From NCBI GenBank assembly GCA_024699605.1, contig JAILPJ010000015.1, positions 1-37,796 on the forward strand: 37,796 nucleotides of DNA. Reading direction: 5' to 3'. Origin of the DNA: Desulfovibrio sp. (GTDB lineage Bacteria > Desulfobacterota > Desulfovibrionia > Desulfovibrionales > Desulfovibrionaceae). The position numbers and the translations under genes are program-made. Positions 29,020 to 36,940 of the stretch are shown here, one piece after another; within the stretch, counting starts at the first letter, position 1, and each line of letters opens with the position of its first letter. The notes beneath the pieces are model-generated. The model made no database searches. It saw nothing but the letters and a program-made list of their open reading frames with translations, and had not been told where the DNA came from.

Positions 29020-31577
29020 TGGTATTTGCCCTCGAGGAAGTTGGAGGCAAATTGCTGAACCGACTGCTCATTGACCATCAGCATATCCAGCTGGCGTGTC
29101 ATGATCAAAAGTCTCCCCATCTGCGTCAGTCGGTTTTCCGTTGTTTCCCTGGGGTATTTCTGAAAACGGGCTCTGAGACGTGTCCCGGCTGTTTCCACTG
29201 TAAAGCCGAGCTCTGTGAGAATAATGCCGATGCAGCGAATACGGCGGGCACGGCGTTCATTGCTGGCGGCTCCGCCGGCAAATTCAAAGCGGATGTAATT
29301 TTTGTTCAAGGCGTCACTGCACCAGGTGTCGAGCACCGCGTAATGGTAGCCTACGCGTGAGGAAAAGAGCAGATAGCGGTCGGAGATGATGGCATAGCTG
29401 TGGTCACCGAAACGTTCGCCGCCCTGATTGTTGCCCCCAATCATGCTCTGTCCCATAACCGACAAGAAACCGCGCATGTCTATGGGTCGTGGACCCTTGG
29501 CCTGCACGTCGGGATCAAGCATGCCGTCTAGCAGACAGTGCATGGGCAGGCTTGTGATGGCTTCAGGTGTTACCTGGCGCAGGCCTTCGCCAGAGACCCC
29601 TCCTCCCAGATCAATGATATAGAGATCCAGAGGAATGCGACAGTTGAGTTTGATGGCGGCTTCGTGACCGCTGCCGTTGGCCAGATCGTCGGAGATCTGA
29701 AACATCGCCGAATAGCTGAACTCATGGGTGTAGCGCATGGCATCGTGCAGCGAGGTGCAGTTTTGCGCTTTGAAGTTTTCAGCATTGGGATCCACAAGAT
29801 GCAGTGGCAGAATCAGCGGGGCAATGCGTCGCAAAAGAATGCGGGCCGGGGAGTCGAGCTTGGGCTTTTCCTTCTTGATGGCCAGAGAGAGCAATTCGGG
29901 AATTTCACCGGCAAAAATGCGGCCGCCAATGGCATCCACAGTGACCACTGTGCCGGCCTTGAGGCTTTGGCAAATACCCGGAAGATTCATAATGCAGGGC
30001 ACATTGAATTCCCGGCAGAGAATGGCCATATGCCCTGTCATACTGCCGGTCTCGGCAATGATGGCGCCAGCCCTGCGCAAAGCAATCATGGCCAGAGGCG
30101 AGGAATGCTTGAGCAGCATGATGGCGCCTTCGGGAAAGTCCGTATTGCCCTCTTCGGGGTCAAAGGGAACAACGGTGCCGCAGGCCACACCCTTGGCCGC
30201 TGTGTCAGCCCCTTGGGCGAGCGGCGTTGCGCGCTGCAGGGAGGGAAAGTCCACATCGGCCAACGTCGTATCGATGTGCAGGGGCCTTGTCTGCAAAATG
30301 ATCAGCTCGTCGTGCTCATTGAGCGCCCATTCCACATCCTGCGGATACTGATAATGGCGCTCAAGTTCCAGAACCTTGGAGGCCAATTCATCCAGCTGGC
30401 TTGTGTTCAGGCAGGGCACATTGACAAGGTCGCTCGTCACAGGCTCACGGCTCTGCTCAGGGCCATTGTCTCCGAGCTTGAGAACGATTTTTTCGCGTTT
30501 CTGCGCGATTTTTTCTTCTTCCACGCAATGCCTGGAGCGCGAGTAGAGCCACATGTCGGGTGTGCCCGAGCCATCCACAACCATTTCGCCCAGTCCCCAG
30601 ACGCCGTTGATCAGCATGCAATTGGAGCGCAGATTCAGGGGATGGCGGGAATAGGCCACACCGGCGGCCTTGGCTTTGACCATTTCCAGACAGCACATGC
30701 CCATGCCGCTGGCTTCAAGACGGTAACCGTGGTTGGAGCGGTAGCTGAGGGCACGTTCAGAAAAGAGACTGGCAATAATGGATCGGAAGGCGTCAAGCAG
30801 TGTCGCCCGTGTCACGCCCAGGATACTGCTGTACTGGCCGGCAAAGGACTGTACGCCGTCTTCGGCAATGGCACTCGAACGCAGGGCGCAGACCACGTCC
30901 TGATTGGGGAAGGTCGCGTCCCAGCGCGCGTAGAGGGCATCCTGGACTTCCTGGGGCACGGCCGCTTCCCGGATCATGCCCTGCACTTTTTCCGAAGCCT
31001 GCCTGATACTCTCAGGCTGTTCAGGATCGACCGAGCGCAGGGTGATGTGGATTTTTTTGAAAAGACCACTGGTGCGCAGAAGATGCAGAATGCCGGCCTG
31101 AATGGTGATGGCAAAGCCGTCGGGGATGCGGATGCCTAAGACATTGCGGATTTCTCCCAGATTGGCGCTTTTGCCGCCCACGCCGTAGGAGAGGCTGGCG
31201 TCAATATCGTCCATGGCCAATGTCAGGTCGGGAATGTCACCCAGGGTCTGCTGCTCGATTTCGTGCTCGATTTTCTTGCCCAGGGCTTCCACAGTGGCCA
31301 CGAGGTCCTGCTGTCTATGGCCTGAGATATCGTTGAGGCATTGCGCCATGCGCTCACATTCGACGATGGCTTGCCTTGCGTCTTTTCGGATCTGTGTCGT
31401 CTCGGCATTGCGTTCGCCTTTGAGCACGGCTTCCATGCTCGCAATGATATTGGCGAGATTGGAATTGCACTCCAAAAGCTCCTTGAAGATCGCATAGCGT
31501 TTTCTAAAGAGTGAAGAGGCCTTTTCCTTGTCGATTTTCTGCTCAAGACCGAGAACTTTGCGCAATTTTTGTAACAT
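29016..31577 (-). CDS. PEP-synthase-like phosphotransferase with an unrecognised C-terminal domain
   Basis: An 853-residue protein. Residues 1-125 are a helical, charged N-terminal extension. The PPDK_N ATP-binding domain (about 130-460) shows YGVGGKSANLGEI, RSSAIAEDGVQSFAGQ (233-248) and QDVEWALNEHDELIILQTRPL. The swivelling PEP-utilisers domain follows, with the phosphorylatable H516 in GSMTGHMAILCRE. After residue ~570 the usual PEP/pyruvate TIM barrel is missing; instead there are about 280 residues with PLDLYIIDLGGGVSG and GGNNQGGERFGDHSYAII that I cannot assign. The acceptor of the phosphate is therefore unknown. The ATG at 31577 (MLQKLRKVLG) has GGGAAG upstream; a TTG at 31592 is less likely. 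It lies 30 nt after the sigma-54 activator gene. Confidence 0.85.
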   Translation of the reverse strand: MLQKLRKVLGLEQKIDKEKASSLFRKRYAIFKELLECNSNLANIIASMEAVLKGERNAETTQIRKDARQAIVECERMAQCLNDISGHRQQDLVATVEALGKKIEHEIEQQTLGDIPDLTLAMDDIDASLSYGVGGKSANLGEIRNVLGIRIPDGFAITIQAGILHLLRTSGLFKKIHITLRSVDPEQPESIRQASEKVQGMIREAAVPQEVQDALYARWDATFPNQDVVCALRSSAIAEDGVQSFAGQYSSILGVTRATLLDAFRSIIASLFSERALSYRSNHGYRLEASGMGMCCLEMVKAKAAGVAYSRHPLNLRSNCMLINGVWGLGEMVVDGSGTPDMWLYSRSRHCVEEEKIAQKREKIVLKLGDNGPEQSREPVTSDLVNVPCLNTSQLDELASKVLELERHYQYPQDVEWALNEHDELIILQTRPLHIDTTLADVDFPSLQRATPLAQGADTAAKGVACGTVVPFDPEEGNTDFPEGAIMLLKHSSPLAMIALRRAGAIIAETGSMTGHMAILCREFNVPCIMNLPGICQSLKAGTVVTVDAIGGRIFAGEIPELLSLAIKKEKPKLDSPARILLRRIAPLILPLHLVDPNAENFKAQNCTSLHDAMRYTHEFSYSAMFQISDDLANGSGHEAAIKLNCRIPLDLYIIDLGGGVSGEGLRQVTPEAITSLPMHCLLDGMLDPDVQAKGPRPIDMRGFLSVMGQSMIGGNNQGGERFGDHSYAIISDRYLLFSSRVGYHYAVLDTWCSDALNKNYIRFEFAGGAASNERRARRIRCIGIILTELGFTVETAGTRLRARFQKYPRETTENRLTQMGRLLIMTRQLDMLMVNEQSVQQFASNFLEGKYH

Positions 31578-31607
31578 GACGTCTTCCCGCAAAACCTGTT
31601 TGAGTGC

Positions 31608-34085
31608 CTAGGCATCTTGTCTGTTCTGAGCCACAAGATAGCTCATGGAGGGACCGCGACCTTTCCTGACCAGAATACCAAGATGCACCAGCTGCTGCAA
31701 ATCGTATTGTGCCGTGCGCATGGACATCGTTTCAGGTATCAGCTTTTGATATTCCTGGCGAGTAATGTGCCCTTTCTCCAGAATTGTGGGGAGAATGGCC
31801 TGCTGGCGCGCATTGAGCTGGGGCAGGAATTCCTGGATATTGAAGCGTACGGGTTTTGCGGCATTCTGAAGCACAGCCTCGTTCTGACTGTCACTGTGAT
31901 CGTCGAGGAGAATGTCGTCGGCCTGGAGAATATCGTTCTGACAAAAGGCCATAGCCCGGGTGACGACGTTTTTGAGCTCGCGCACATTGCCTGGCCAATG
32001 GTAGTTCATGAGTTTTTCCATGGCTCCATGGCTGATGGAGGGCAGACTTGTGGGCAGCCCCTTTCCTTCCTGCTGCATGGCCTGAGCCATGAAGTGCACA
32101 ACAAGAGCCGGAATATCCTCTTTGCGTTCGCGCAAGGACGGCGTGTGAATGGAAATCACGGCGAGACGGAAATAGAGATCCGTGCGGAAATTGCCTTCCT
32201 TGCCATCGTTGCGCAGGTCAGCATTGGTGGCGGCAATGATGCGGGCATTAAAGGGAATATCCTGGTCGGAACCCAAGGGGCGGATGCTGCGAATGGACAG
32301 AGCCCGCAACAGGGCTTGCTGCACCTTGGGAGCCGCGTTGCCGATTTCATCGAGCATCAGGGTTCCGCCTTCCGCAGCAATAAAGGCACCTTTGCGCTGC
32401 TGCTTGGCCTCGGTGAAGGCGCCTTTGACGTGCCCGAAGAGCGTGTCCATGAGCAGGTTTTCGTCTAATGCTCCGCAGTTGATGGAAATAAAGGGCTTGT
32501 CGTGCCGGTCACTGGCTGAATGCAGAGCCTGGCTGACCAGTTCCTTGCCTGTGCCGGTTTCGCCGACGATCAAAACATCGGCGGAAATTTGAGAAATCTT
32601 TTCGATTTGCGCTCGTAAGGTCTCCATGCAGGAGGATGTGCCCACCAAGAGCTGTTTTTCAATGTCGTGCAAGGAGGGAAGATTTTCCACGGGTTCATTG
32701 AGCTTGCGGGCATGCGAGCGGGCAAGTTGACTGGCATTTTCTGACTTGGCTCGGCGCAGACGCAAGAGGAGGTTATCGACATTTTTGCGGATATTTTCCA
32801 GCTCCACTGGCAGCTGGGGCATGCTCAAGAGCTCAGTGGATTCCGCTTCATTGCGTTTATGCAGCTGTTCATTCAACTGATTGAGGCGGCGGCTCGTTCC
32901 ACGGCCAACCCACCAGAGACTCGCTGAGAGCAGAATGAGGGCCAGAACAAAGAAGCAGGTAAAGACGGTGAGGATATGCCGAAACGTGCGGCTGGAGAGA
33001 AAGCTCGTGTCCAGGATGGCCACGCCGCCAATGACTTCAGGAGCGCTGGCGGCACTGCTGACAAATTTGATGGGAGCGTAGCTGATGCATTCAGCATGGG
33101 TCTGCCCAGTGGACCAGCCTTCCTCGCCTCTGGGCAGGTTTGCGTGACCGGAATGATCGTTCTGAATCTGCTCAATCATCTCCTGATAGACGGTGTAGCT
33201 TGGCGCCGGTCTGAAGGCATCGCCGTAACCGCGTCGACCATTGTCACCCTTGAGGCCAGAGCGGATGTTGTCGCTGCTTAACGGGGTGTTTTTTAATTTT
33301 TCCTCGTCATACTCTTCTGACTGAAAGAGAATCCAGCCATAGTAGTCGAAGAAAAAGCTGCGGATTCGCTGAGAATTTGCCACTTTACCCAGGGAAGGGC
33401 CGAGGGTGGATTCCTTGGAGAGATAGTCGCGGAAAATTTTCAGATCCAGAGAGAGAATGAGTACGCCGTCGGGCGTGCCATGTTCGTCGAAAACCGGTGC
33501 CGAAAGACGGATGACCTGGAAGGTCAGCGTATTCCATTTATTGTCGCCGGGAATCATTTTGTAGGAAACCTCAAGGGGCATGCTGATTTTGACCGTATCT
33601 GGCTTGATGTCCGAGGTTTCCAGCGTTTCAAAGGGAGAATTGGGGGTATTATTGATGATGTTCAACGGCAGCTCTTTGATGCCTTCGGCGATGTTGACCA
33701 GGACATAGCGGTCATCGGAGCGGCTGCTGGCATAGGCAATTTCGCGATACGGGAACATATCGTTTTGTTTGCGAAAGTTGAGCCGCGTGATCATGGTTTT
33801 TTTGTCAATGGCACCGGCCGCAAGAACGCGCAGATGGTTCCCGGCTTCGAGTAGAAGCTGCTCAAAGGTCTGAGCGAGGGATTCTGCGTGCATTTGTTCA
33901 TTGCGCGCAATTGCAGTGGTGACGATGGACTCGATTTCATTGCAGGTTAGGAAAAAAACGAGGAATAAAGATAATGAAATCAAGGGGATACCAATGATCA
34001 TCATCCGCAAGACGAGGCTCTTGTTGAGAAAGAAGGATGCCGTTTCCAGCATGTCCCCCGAAATTATATTGGTGAACAGGCGCAT
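31608..34085 (-). CDS. Membrane-bound sigma-54-dependent activator with Cache-like periplasmic sensor
   Basis: An 825-residue one-component regulator. Membrane segments at about 26-48 and 369-394 bracket a ~320-residue periplasmic sensor with a Cache-like segment (IRLSAPVFDEHGTPDGVLILSLDL, 192-215). A HAMP-like or coiled linker leads to the AAA+ domain: Walker A GETGTGKE (508-515), Walker B LMLDEI (576-581), the arginine-finger area FRTDLYFRLAVISI and HWPGNVREL. The sigma-54 contact loop reads GAFTEA (555-560) instead of GAFTGA. The C-terminus (about 755-820) is not the usual Fis helix-turn-helix but looks like a DeoR-type winged helix (ITRQEYQKLIPETMSMRTAQYDLQQLVHLGILVRKG). It heads the operon with the PEP-synthase-like and MFS genes and is divergent from the TSUP operon. 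I recall a similar arrangement in Desulfovibrio vulgaris near DVU0151; this is from memory and unchecked. Confidence 0.9.
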   Translation of the reverse strand: MRLFTNIISGDMLETASFFLNKSLVLRMMIIGIPLISLSLFLVFFLTCNEIESIVTTAIARNEQMHAESLAQTFEQLLLEAGNHLRVLAAGAIDKKTMITRLNFRKQNDMFPYREIAYASSRSDDRYVLVNIAEGIKELPLNIINNTPNSPFETLETSDIKPDTVKISMPLEVSYKMIPGDNKWNTLTFQVIRLSAPVFDEHGTPDGVLILSLDLKIFRDYLSKESTLGPSLGKVANSQRIRSFFFDYYGWILFQSEEYDEEKLKNTPLSSDNIRSGLKGDNGRRGYGDAFRPAPSYTVYQEMIEQIQNDHSGHANLPRGEEGWSTGQTHAECISYAPIKFVSSAASAPEVIGGVAILDTSFLSSRTFRHILTVFTCFFVLALILLSASLWWVGRGTSRRLNQLNEQLHKRNEAESTELLSMPQLPVELENIRKNVDNLLLRLRRAKSENASQLARSHARKLNEPVENLPSLHDIEKQLLVGTSSCMETLRAQIEKISQISADVLIVGETGTGKELVSQALHSASDRHDKPFISINCGALDENLLMDTLFGHVKGAFTEAKQQRKGAFIAAEGGTLMLDEIGNAAPKVQQALLRALSIRSIRPLGSDQDIPFNARIIAATNADLRNDGKEGNFRTDLYFRLAVISIHTPSLRERKEDIPALVVHFMAQAMQQEGKGLPTSLPSISHGAMEKLMNYHWPGNVRELKNVVTRAMAFCQNDILQADDILLDDHSDSQNEAVLQNAAKPVRFNIQEFLPQLNARQQAILPTILEKGHITRQEYQKLIPETMSMRTAQYDLQQLVHLGILVRKGRGPSMSYLVAQNRQDA

Positions 34086-34110
34086 GTTACCCTCAAATTG
34101 TGAAATTGCG

Positions 34111-34124
34111 TGACTTGCAAGTCA
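34111..34124. promoter_or_regulatory. Perfect 14-bp palindrome, likely binding site of the adjacent activator
   Basis: TGACTTGCAAGTCA is its own reverse complement, with flanking TTGC and GCAA extending the symmetry imperfectly. It lies 26 nt before the activator ATG and about 105 bp upstream of the predicted sigma-54 start site, the usual range for an enhancer-binding protein. It also overlaps the -10 of the opposing sigma-70-like promoter, which would give autorepression. Confidence 0.6.
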
Positions 34125-34149
34125 TAGCAAAGAAAGCCTCTTTTTTCAA
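34121..34149 (-). promoter_or_regulatory. Putative sigma-70 promoter of the activator operon
   Basis: Minus strand: TTGAAA (34149-34144, 5/6), a 17-nt spacer and TATGAC (34126-34121, 4/6), placing the start near 34114, about 30 nt before the ATG. The -10 is shared with the palindrome. Confidence 0.5.
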
Positions 34150-34196
34150 TACAGTAGGGCTTAAAAAGCCTTTTCAGTCCATCTGAAATCACGCAG

Positions 34197-34212
34197 TGGC
34201 ATACTCGTTGCA
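34197..34212 (+). promoter_or_regulatory. Sigma-54 promoter of the small membrane protein-TSUP-lipoprotein operon
   Basis: TGGCATACTCGTTGCA matches the -24/-12 consensus (TGGCAC-N5-TTGCA). The invariant GG (34198-34199) and GC (34210-34211) are separated by exactly 10 nt. It faces the gene at 34308, with a start expected near 34223. A divergently encoded sigma-54 activator next door makes it very likely to be functional. Confidence 0.85.
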
Positions 34213-34307
34213 TAATGTCGCTCGGCATTTTTGCCGTCATCAAGCGAAATTTCTCCCATTGCCCAACGCGGAGGAAGCATTTTGTGCAAGAAGCTTAGGA
34301 GGAGACC

Positions 34308-34613
34308 ATGAAAAGAATGCACAAGTTGTGGGTTTGGTTAACAAGCTGCGCGCTTGCCCTGGTTGTCTTTTTGCCAACACTGGCGCTCGCTGCCAAGAAA
34401 AAAGGGGCAAATGTCGTGATTGTCGCCGATACGCGTGAGCTCGGCGACGGTATCATGGCTTGGTGGGCCAATCTCTACAATGAAAGCCATCTGTATTTTG
34501 CCATCCTGACGATCATCATCATCCCCTTGACCGGTTGTATCTTTGGTCTTTTGGCGGACGTGGTGATGAATCACATCGGCATTGACTTGAAACACCGTGA
34601 AATCAGTGAGTAA
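34308..34613 (+). CDS. Small two-segment membrane protein, first gene of the TSUP operon
   Basis: A 101-residue protein. A signal-peptide-like or membrane segment spans residues 7-28 (ending ALA before AKKKG). A short periplasmic stretch ELGDGIMAWWANLYNESHLYF follows, then a second membrane segment at about 63-88 (FAILTIIIIPLTGCIFGLLADVVM), and a charged tail ends in KHREISE. I recognise no described function; I recall such proteins annotated only as DVU0150-family in Desulfovibrio, unchecked. A strong GGAGGAG precedes the ATG. The TSUP gene begins 15 nt downstream, so it may be a partner subunit of the transporter. Confidence 0.75.
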   Translation: MKRMHKLWVWLTSCALALVVFLPTLALAAKKKGANVVIVADTRELGDGIMAWWANLYNESHLYFAILTIIIIPLTGCIFGLLADVVMNHIGIDLKHREISE

Positions 34614-34628
34614 GCGAGGGAGGCAGAT

Positions 34629-35690
34629 ATGGATTGGTTATATGTATTAATGCCCATCTCGGGTATCGAAATTTTTTGGCCTGGTCTTATCATCCTTGGT
34701 TTGGGCGTGGGTATCATTGGTGGTTTCTTCGGACTGGGCGGCGCTTGGATGGTTACTCCCGGTCTGAATATCCTGGGCTTCCCCATGGCTTTCGCCATTG
34801 GCACCGACGTGGCGCATATGGCTGGTAAATCGCTGATTTCGACCATGCGTCACGGCAAGTTCGGTAACGTGGACTACAAACTTGGTCTGACCATGCTCAT
34901 CGGTACCATCGTGGGTGTGGAAATTGGCGCCCAGATGATTATGTGGCTGGAACGTTTGGGTAAGGTTGATGAAGTCGTGCGCTGGCTCTATGTGGTGCTG
35001 CTCATCGCTCTGGCCTGGATGGTCTTCTCAGACATCGCTATTCGTAAGAAGAAGGAACGTGAAGCTGAAGCCCGTGGTGAAACCCTGGATAAGAACGCCA
35101 CCGGTATTGACTGGGCCACAAAGCTGCATGCCATTAAGATTCCCCCCATGGTGACCTTCCATTCCGCTGGCATCACCTGCTCCGCCTGGTTGCCCATCAT
35201 CGTCAGCCTCGCCACCGGTTGGCTGGCTGGTATCCTGGGTATCGGCGGCGGCCTCATCCGTATGCCCGCCCTGGTTTACCTCGTTGGTTGCCCGACCCAC
35301 GTGGCCGTTGGTACTGACCTTTTTGAAGTCGCCATTTCCGGTTTGTATGGTGCTGCTTCCTACACCTTCAAGGGCCGTACCGAATTGGTTGCCGCTCTGA
35401 TCATGCTCGTTGGTGCTGCCGTGGGCGCCCAGATTGGCGCTGTGGCCACCAAGTACATCAGAGGTTATGGTATCCGTGTGGCCTTCGGTGCCGCCGTCAT
35501 CGGCTGCCTCTGCTCCGTCGTGCTGAAGCTCATTCAGCCGTACTTCCCTGACTATGCCAAGTTCATCAATGGTGTGGCTACGGTCTTCGTTCTGGCTTTC
35601 GTGACCATTATCTCCGTGTACATCGCTATGAAGATGGTTGAAGGTGCAAAGGCAGAACTGGCAGCCAAGAAGCAACAACGTCAGGCTTAG
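34629..35690 (+). CDS. TSUP family (TauE/SafE) transporter
   Basis: A 353-residue inner-membrane protein of the TauE/SafE family (PF01925), which moves sulfite, sulfonates, sulfoacetate or other organic anions. The two inverted repeats are clear: GVGIIGGFFGLGGAWMVTPGLNILGFPMAFAIGTD in the first half and LAGILGIGGGLIRMPALVYLVGCPTHVAVGTDLFEVAISG in the second. About eight or nine membrane segments are present, with a large cytoplasmic loop near residues 135-180 (RKKKEREAEARGE). GAGGGAGG precedes the ATG. It lies between the small membrane protein and the lipoprotein under sigma-54 control. In a sulfate reducer a sulfur-oxyanion or carboxylate substrate is plausible, but not shown by the sequence. 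Confidence 0.92.
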   Translation: MDWLYVLMPISGIEIFWPGLIILGLGVGIIGGFFGLGGAWMVTPGLNILGFPMAFAIGTDVAHMAGKSLISTMRHGKFGNVDYKLGLTMLIGTIVGVEIGAQMIMWLERLGKVDEVVRWLYVVLLIALAWMVFSDIAIRKKKEREAEARGETLDKNATGIDWATKLHAIKIPPMVTFHSAGITCSAWLPIIVSLATGWLAGILGIGGGLIRMPALVYLVGCPTHVAVGTDLFEVAISGLYGAASYTFKGRTELVAALIMLVGAAVGAQIGAVATKYIRGYGIRVAFGAAVIGCLCSVVLKLIQPYFPDYAKFINGVATVFVLAFVTIISVYIAMKMVEGAKAELAAKKQQRQA

Positions 35691-35709
35691 GAGAAGGGGG
35701 AAGAGTACT

Positions 35710-36288
35710 ATGAGAACACGCAATTTGATGCTGACCATTGTTTTGGCCGCAAGCATGGGTCTTGCCGCCTGCAGTGGAGAAGATTATGGCAAAACGATTG
35801 CTCAGGGTCGCTGCGTTGCCTTTGCTGACGGCAAGGTGAGCTTTGTCAAGGATTCCAATGTGAATCCCAAAATGAGCGCCAAATACGAGAATAAAGTATT
35901 TACCTTCACCTTGCCCTCTGATCCCAAGGAAATCGGTCCTGAGCCTCAGGCTGGTGCCTTCATCGATTTCAACGCCGACAAGAAAGAAGTGCAGGTCTTC
36001 AAGGACGGCAATCTTGTGACGAGCCCTGTTGAAGTCGTGAACGTGGAAAAGGGTATTGAAAACTTCAATTCCAAGGTCAAGGGGAAGGAATTCCCCATGA
36101 TCAACGCTGAAAAGAAGGAAATTACCATTTATCTGAAGAAGACATTGGCCACATTCAAGGCTCCTGCCGATCTGCCTGTGGACAAGGCTTTCTGGACCAA
36201 GGGTGATGACGTGCGCGTCTTCTTTAAGGAAGAGGGCAAGGCCCTGCGCTTCATGAACATCACCAAGACCAATATCTTTAAGAAGTAA
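35710..36288 (+). CDS. Lipoprotein of the TSUP operon
   Basis: A 192-residue lipoprotein: hydrophobic segment at residues 6-18 and the lipobox LAAC near residues 17-20, followed by SGEDYGK. The mature part is Lys-rich and looks like two beta-rich repeats (VAFADGKVSFVKDSNVNPKMSAKYENKVFTF and the later VEVVNVEKGIENFNSKVKGK block). I recognise no family with a known role. The ATG at 35710 is preceded by AGGAGAAGGGGG; an in-frame start at 35638 would lie inside the TSUP gene. It is the last gene before the terminator and may present substrate to, or stabilise, the transporter. Confidence 0.8.
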   Translation: MRTRNLMLTIVLAASMGLAACSGEDYGKTIAQGRCVAFADGKVSFVKDSNVNPKMSAKYENKVFTFTLPSDPKEIGPEPQAGAFIDFNADKKEVQVFKDGNLVTSPVEVVNVEKGIENFNSKVKGKEFPMINAEKKEITIYLKKTLATFKAPADLPVDKAFWTKGDDVRVFFKEEGKALRFMNITKTNIFKK

Positions 36289-36326
36289 GACGACGAGCGC
36301 TTGCAGCGTTTTCGTCCAGTGATCTT

Positions 36327-36360
36327 GGGGTGGAGAGGGAAAGCCTTTCCACCCCTTTAT
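36327..36360 (+). terminator. Intrinsic terminator of the TSUP operon
   Basis: A 12-bp stem (36327-36338 with 36344-36355, one G-T wobble) closes the loop GAAAG and is followed by TTTAT. The next small gene starts only 15 nt later. Confidence 0.75.
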
Positions 36361-36374
36361 TGCCGGAGAACCGG

Positions 36375-36662
36375 ATGACTCGATATAGAGAAGCCCTGCT
36401 GGTTGGACTGATTCGTATTGTGGCCAATTGCCTGATGATCGGTGCTATTTTTTTGGCAATGTTTCTGGCATCCAGATCTTCCGGAAATGCTACGCTCACC
36501 CTTTGTGCCTGGTTTTTTGGCATTACCATTGTTGTTTGGGTCGTTGCCGCCTACCTGATCAAATGGGTTCGCCGTAAGGCCGGAGCCTCCAATCAAAGCT
36601 TTATTCTTTTGCCAGGCAACGACAAACCCTGTCTTGTGGAATGGAAAGTGATCAAGCGTTGA
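36375..36662 (+). CDS. Small membrane protein of unknown function
   Basis: A 95-residue protein with two membrane segments, about residues 8-32 and 41-64, then a basic stretch IKWVRRKAG and a short soluble tail ending EWKVIKR. The ATG at 36375 has GGAG 7 nt upstream; the frame extends to 36330, but that part is the terminator stem of the upstream operon. I recognise no family. It lies just after the TSUP terminator and could be expressed by read-through. Confidence 0.6.
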   Translation: MTRYREALLVGLIRIVANCLMIGAIFLAMFLASRSSGNATLTLCAWFFGITIVVWVVAAYLIKWVRRKAGASNQSFILLPGNDKPCLVEWKVIKR

Positions 36663-36849
36663 CTTTGGGAAAAAGAAAGTCCCTCGTGGGGAGGCTGCGA
36701 TGTCAAGCCATTCCCTGGAAAACGGGCAACGCCACACAAGCCAAGGTTTTTCGAAAAAATCCGCGATTTGCTTTTCTCTGCCTCAATCCTCTCCCAGCCC
36801 ACCTCAACGCCTCTAAAAAGCGCCTCGTTACGGCCGACTGTAGTTAACG
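36663..36849. other. Intergenic stretch left of the inverted-repeat element
   Basis: About 190 bases with no clear gene or regulatory motif. With the adjoining 73-bp element it makes up the gap between convergent small membrane-protein genes. Confidence 0.4.
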
Positions 36850-36922
36850 CTAAGAGCCTATCCACAAAGAAGAAGGCCAGCATTGAAATCTGGTCGTTTG
36901 CTCTTTGTGGATAGGCTCTTAG
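36850..36922. repeat. 73-bp element with perfect 21-bp inverted repeats
   Basis: The arms at 36850-36870 and 36902-36922 are exact reverse complements (key core CCTATCCACAAAG) around a 31-nt loop. It lies between two convergent genes. The arms resemble insertion-sequence ends, and with no coding capacity this would be a MITE or solo remnant. It would also fold as a very strong RNA hairpin; no T-run follows on either strand. Confidence 0.65.
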
Positions 36923-36940
36923 GGAGAAACGTATGTCTGC

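Noticed and set aside
29538-31139. Long open frame (533 codons) on the plus strand
   Set aside because: It lies antisense to the PEP-synthase-like gene, whose motifs are unmistakable, and its product shows no family features.
29016-31577. Rifampicin phosphotransferase
   Set aside because: That family also lacks the PEP barrel, but its domain order places the rifampicin-binding domain between the ATP domain and the His domain, whereas here the unknown domain follows the His domain.
31608-34085. Reading GAFTEA as proof that the regulator does not use sigma-54
   Set aside because: Variants of the loop are tolerated in some activators, and a near-ideal sigma-54 promoter lies next to the gene.
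35028-35756. 242-codon minus-strand frame
   Set aside because: Shadow of the TSUP gene; the composition reflects its codon bias, and there is no ribosome site.
36850-36922. The 21-bp inverted repeat as an intrinsic terminator
   Set aside because: No T-run follows the stem on either strand and the loop is 31 nt.
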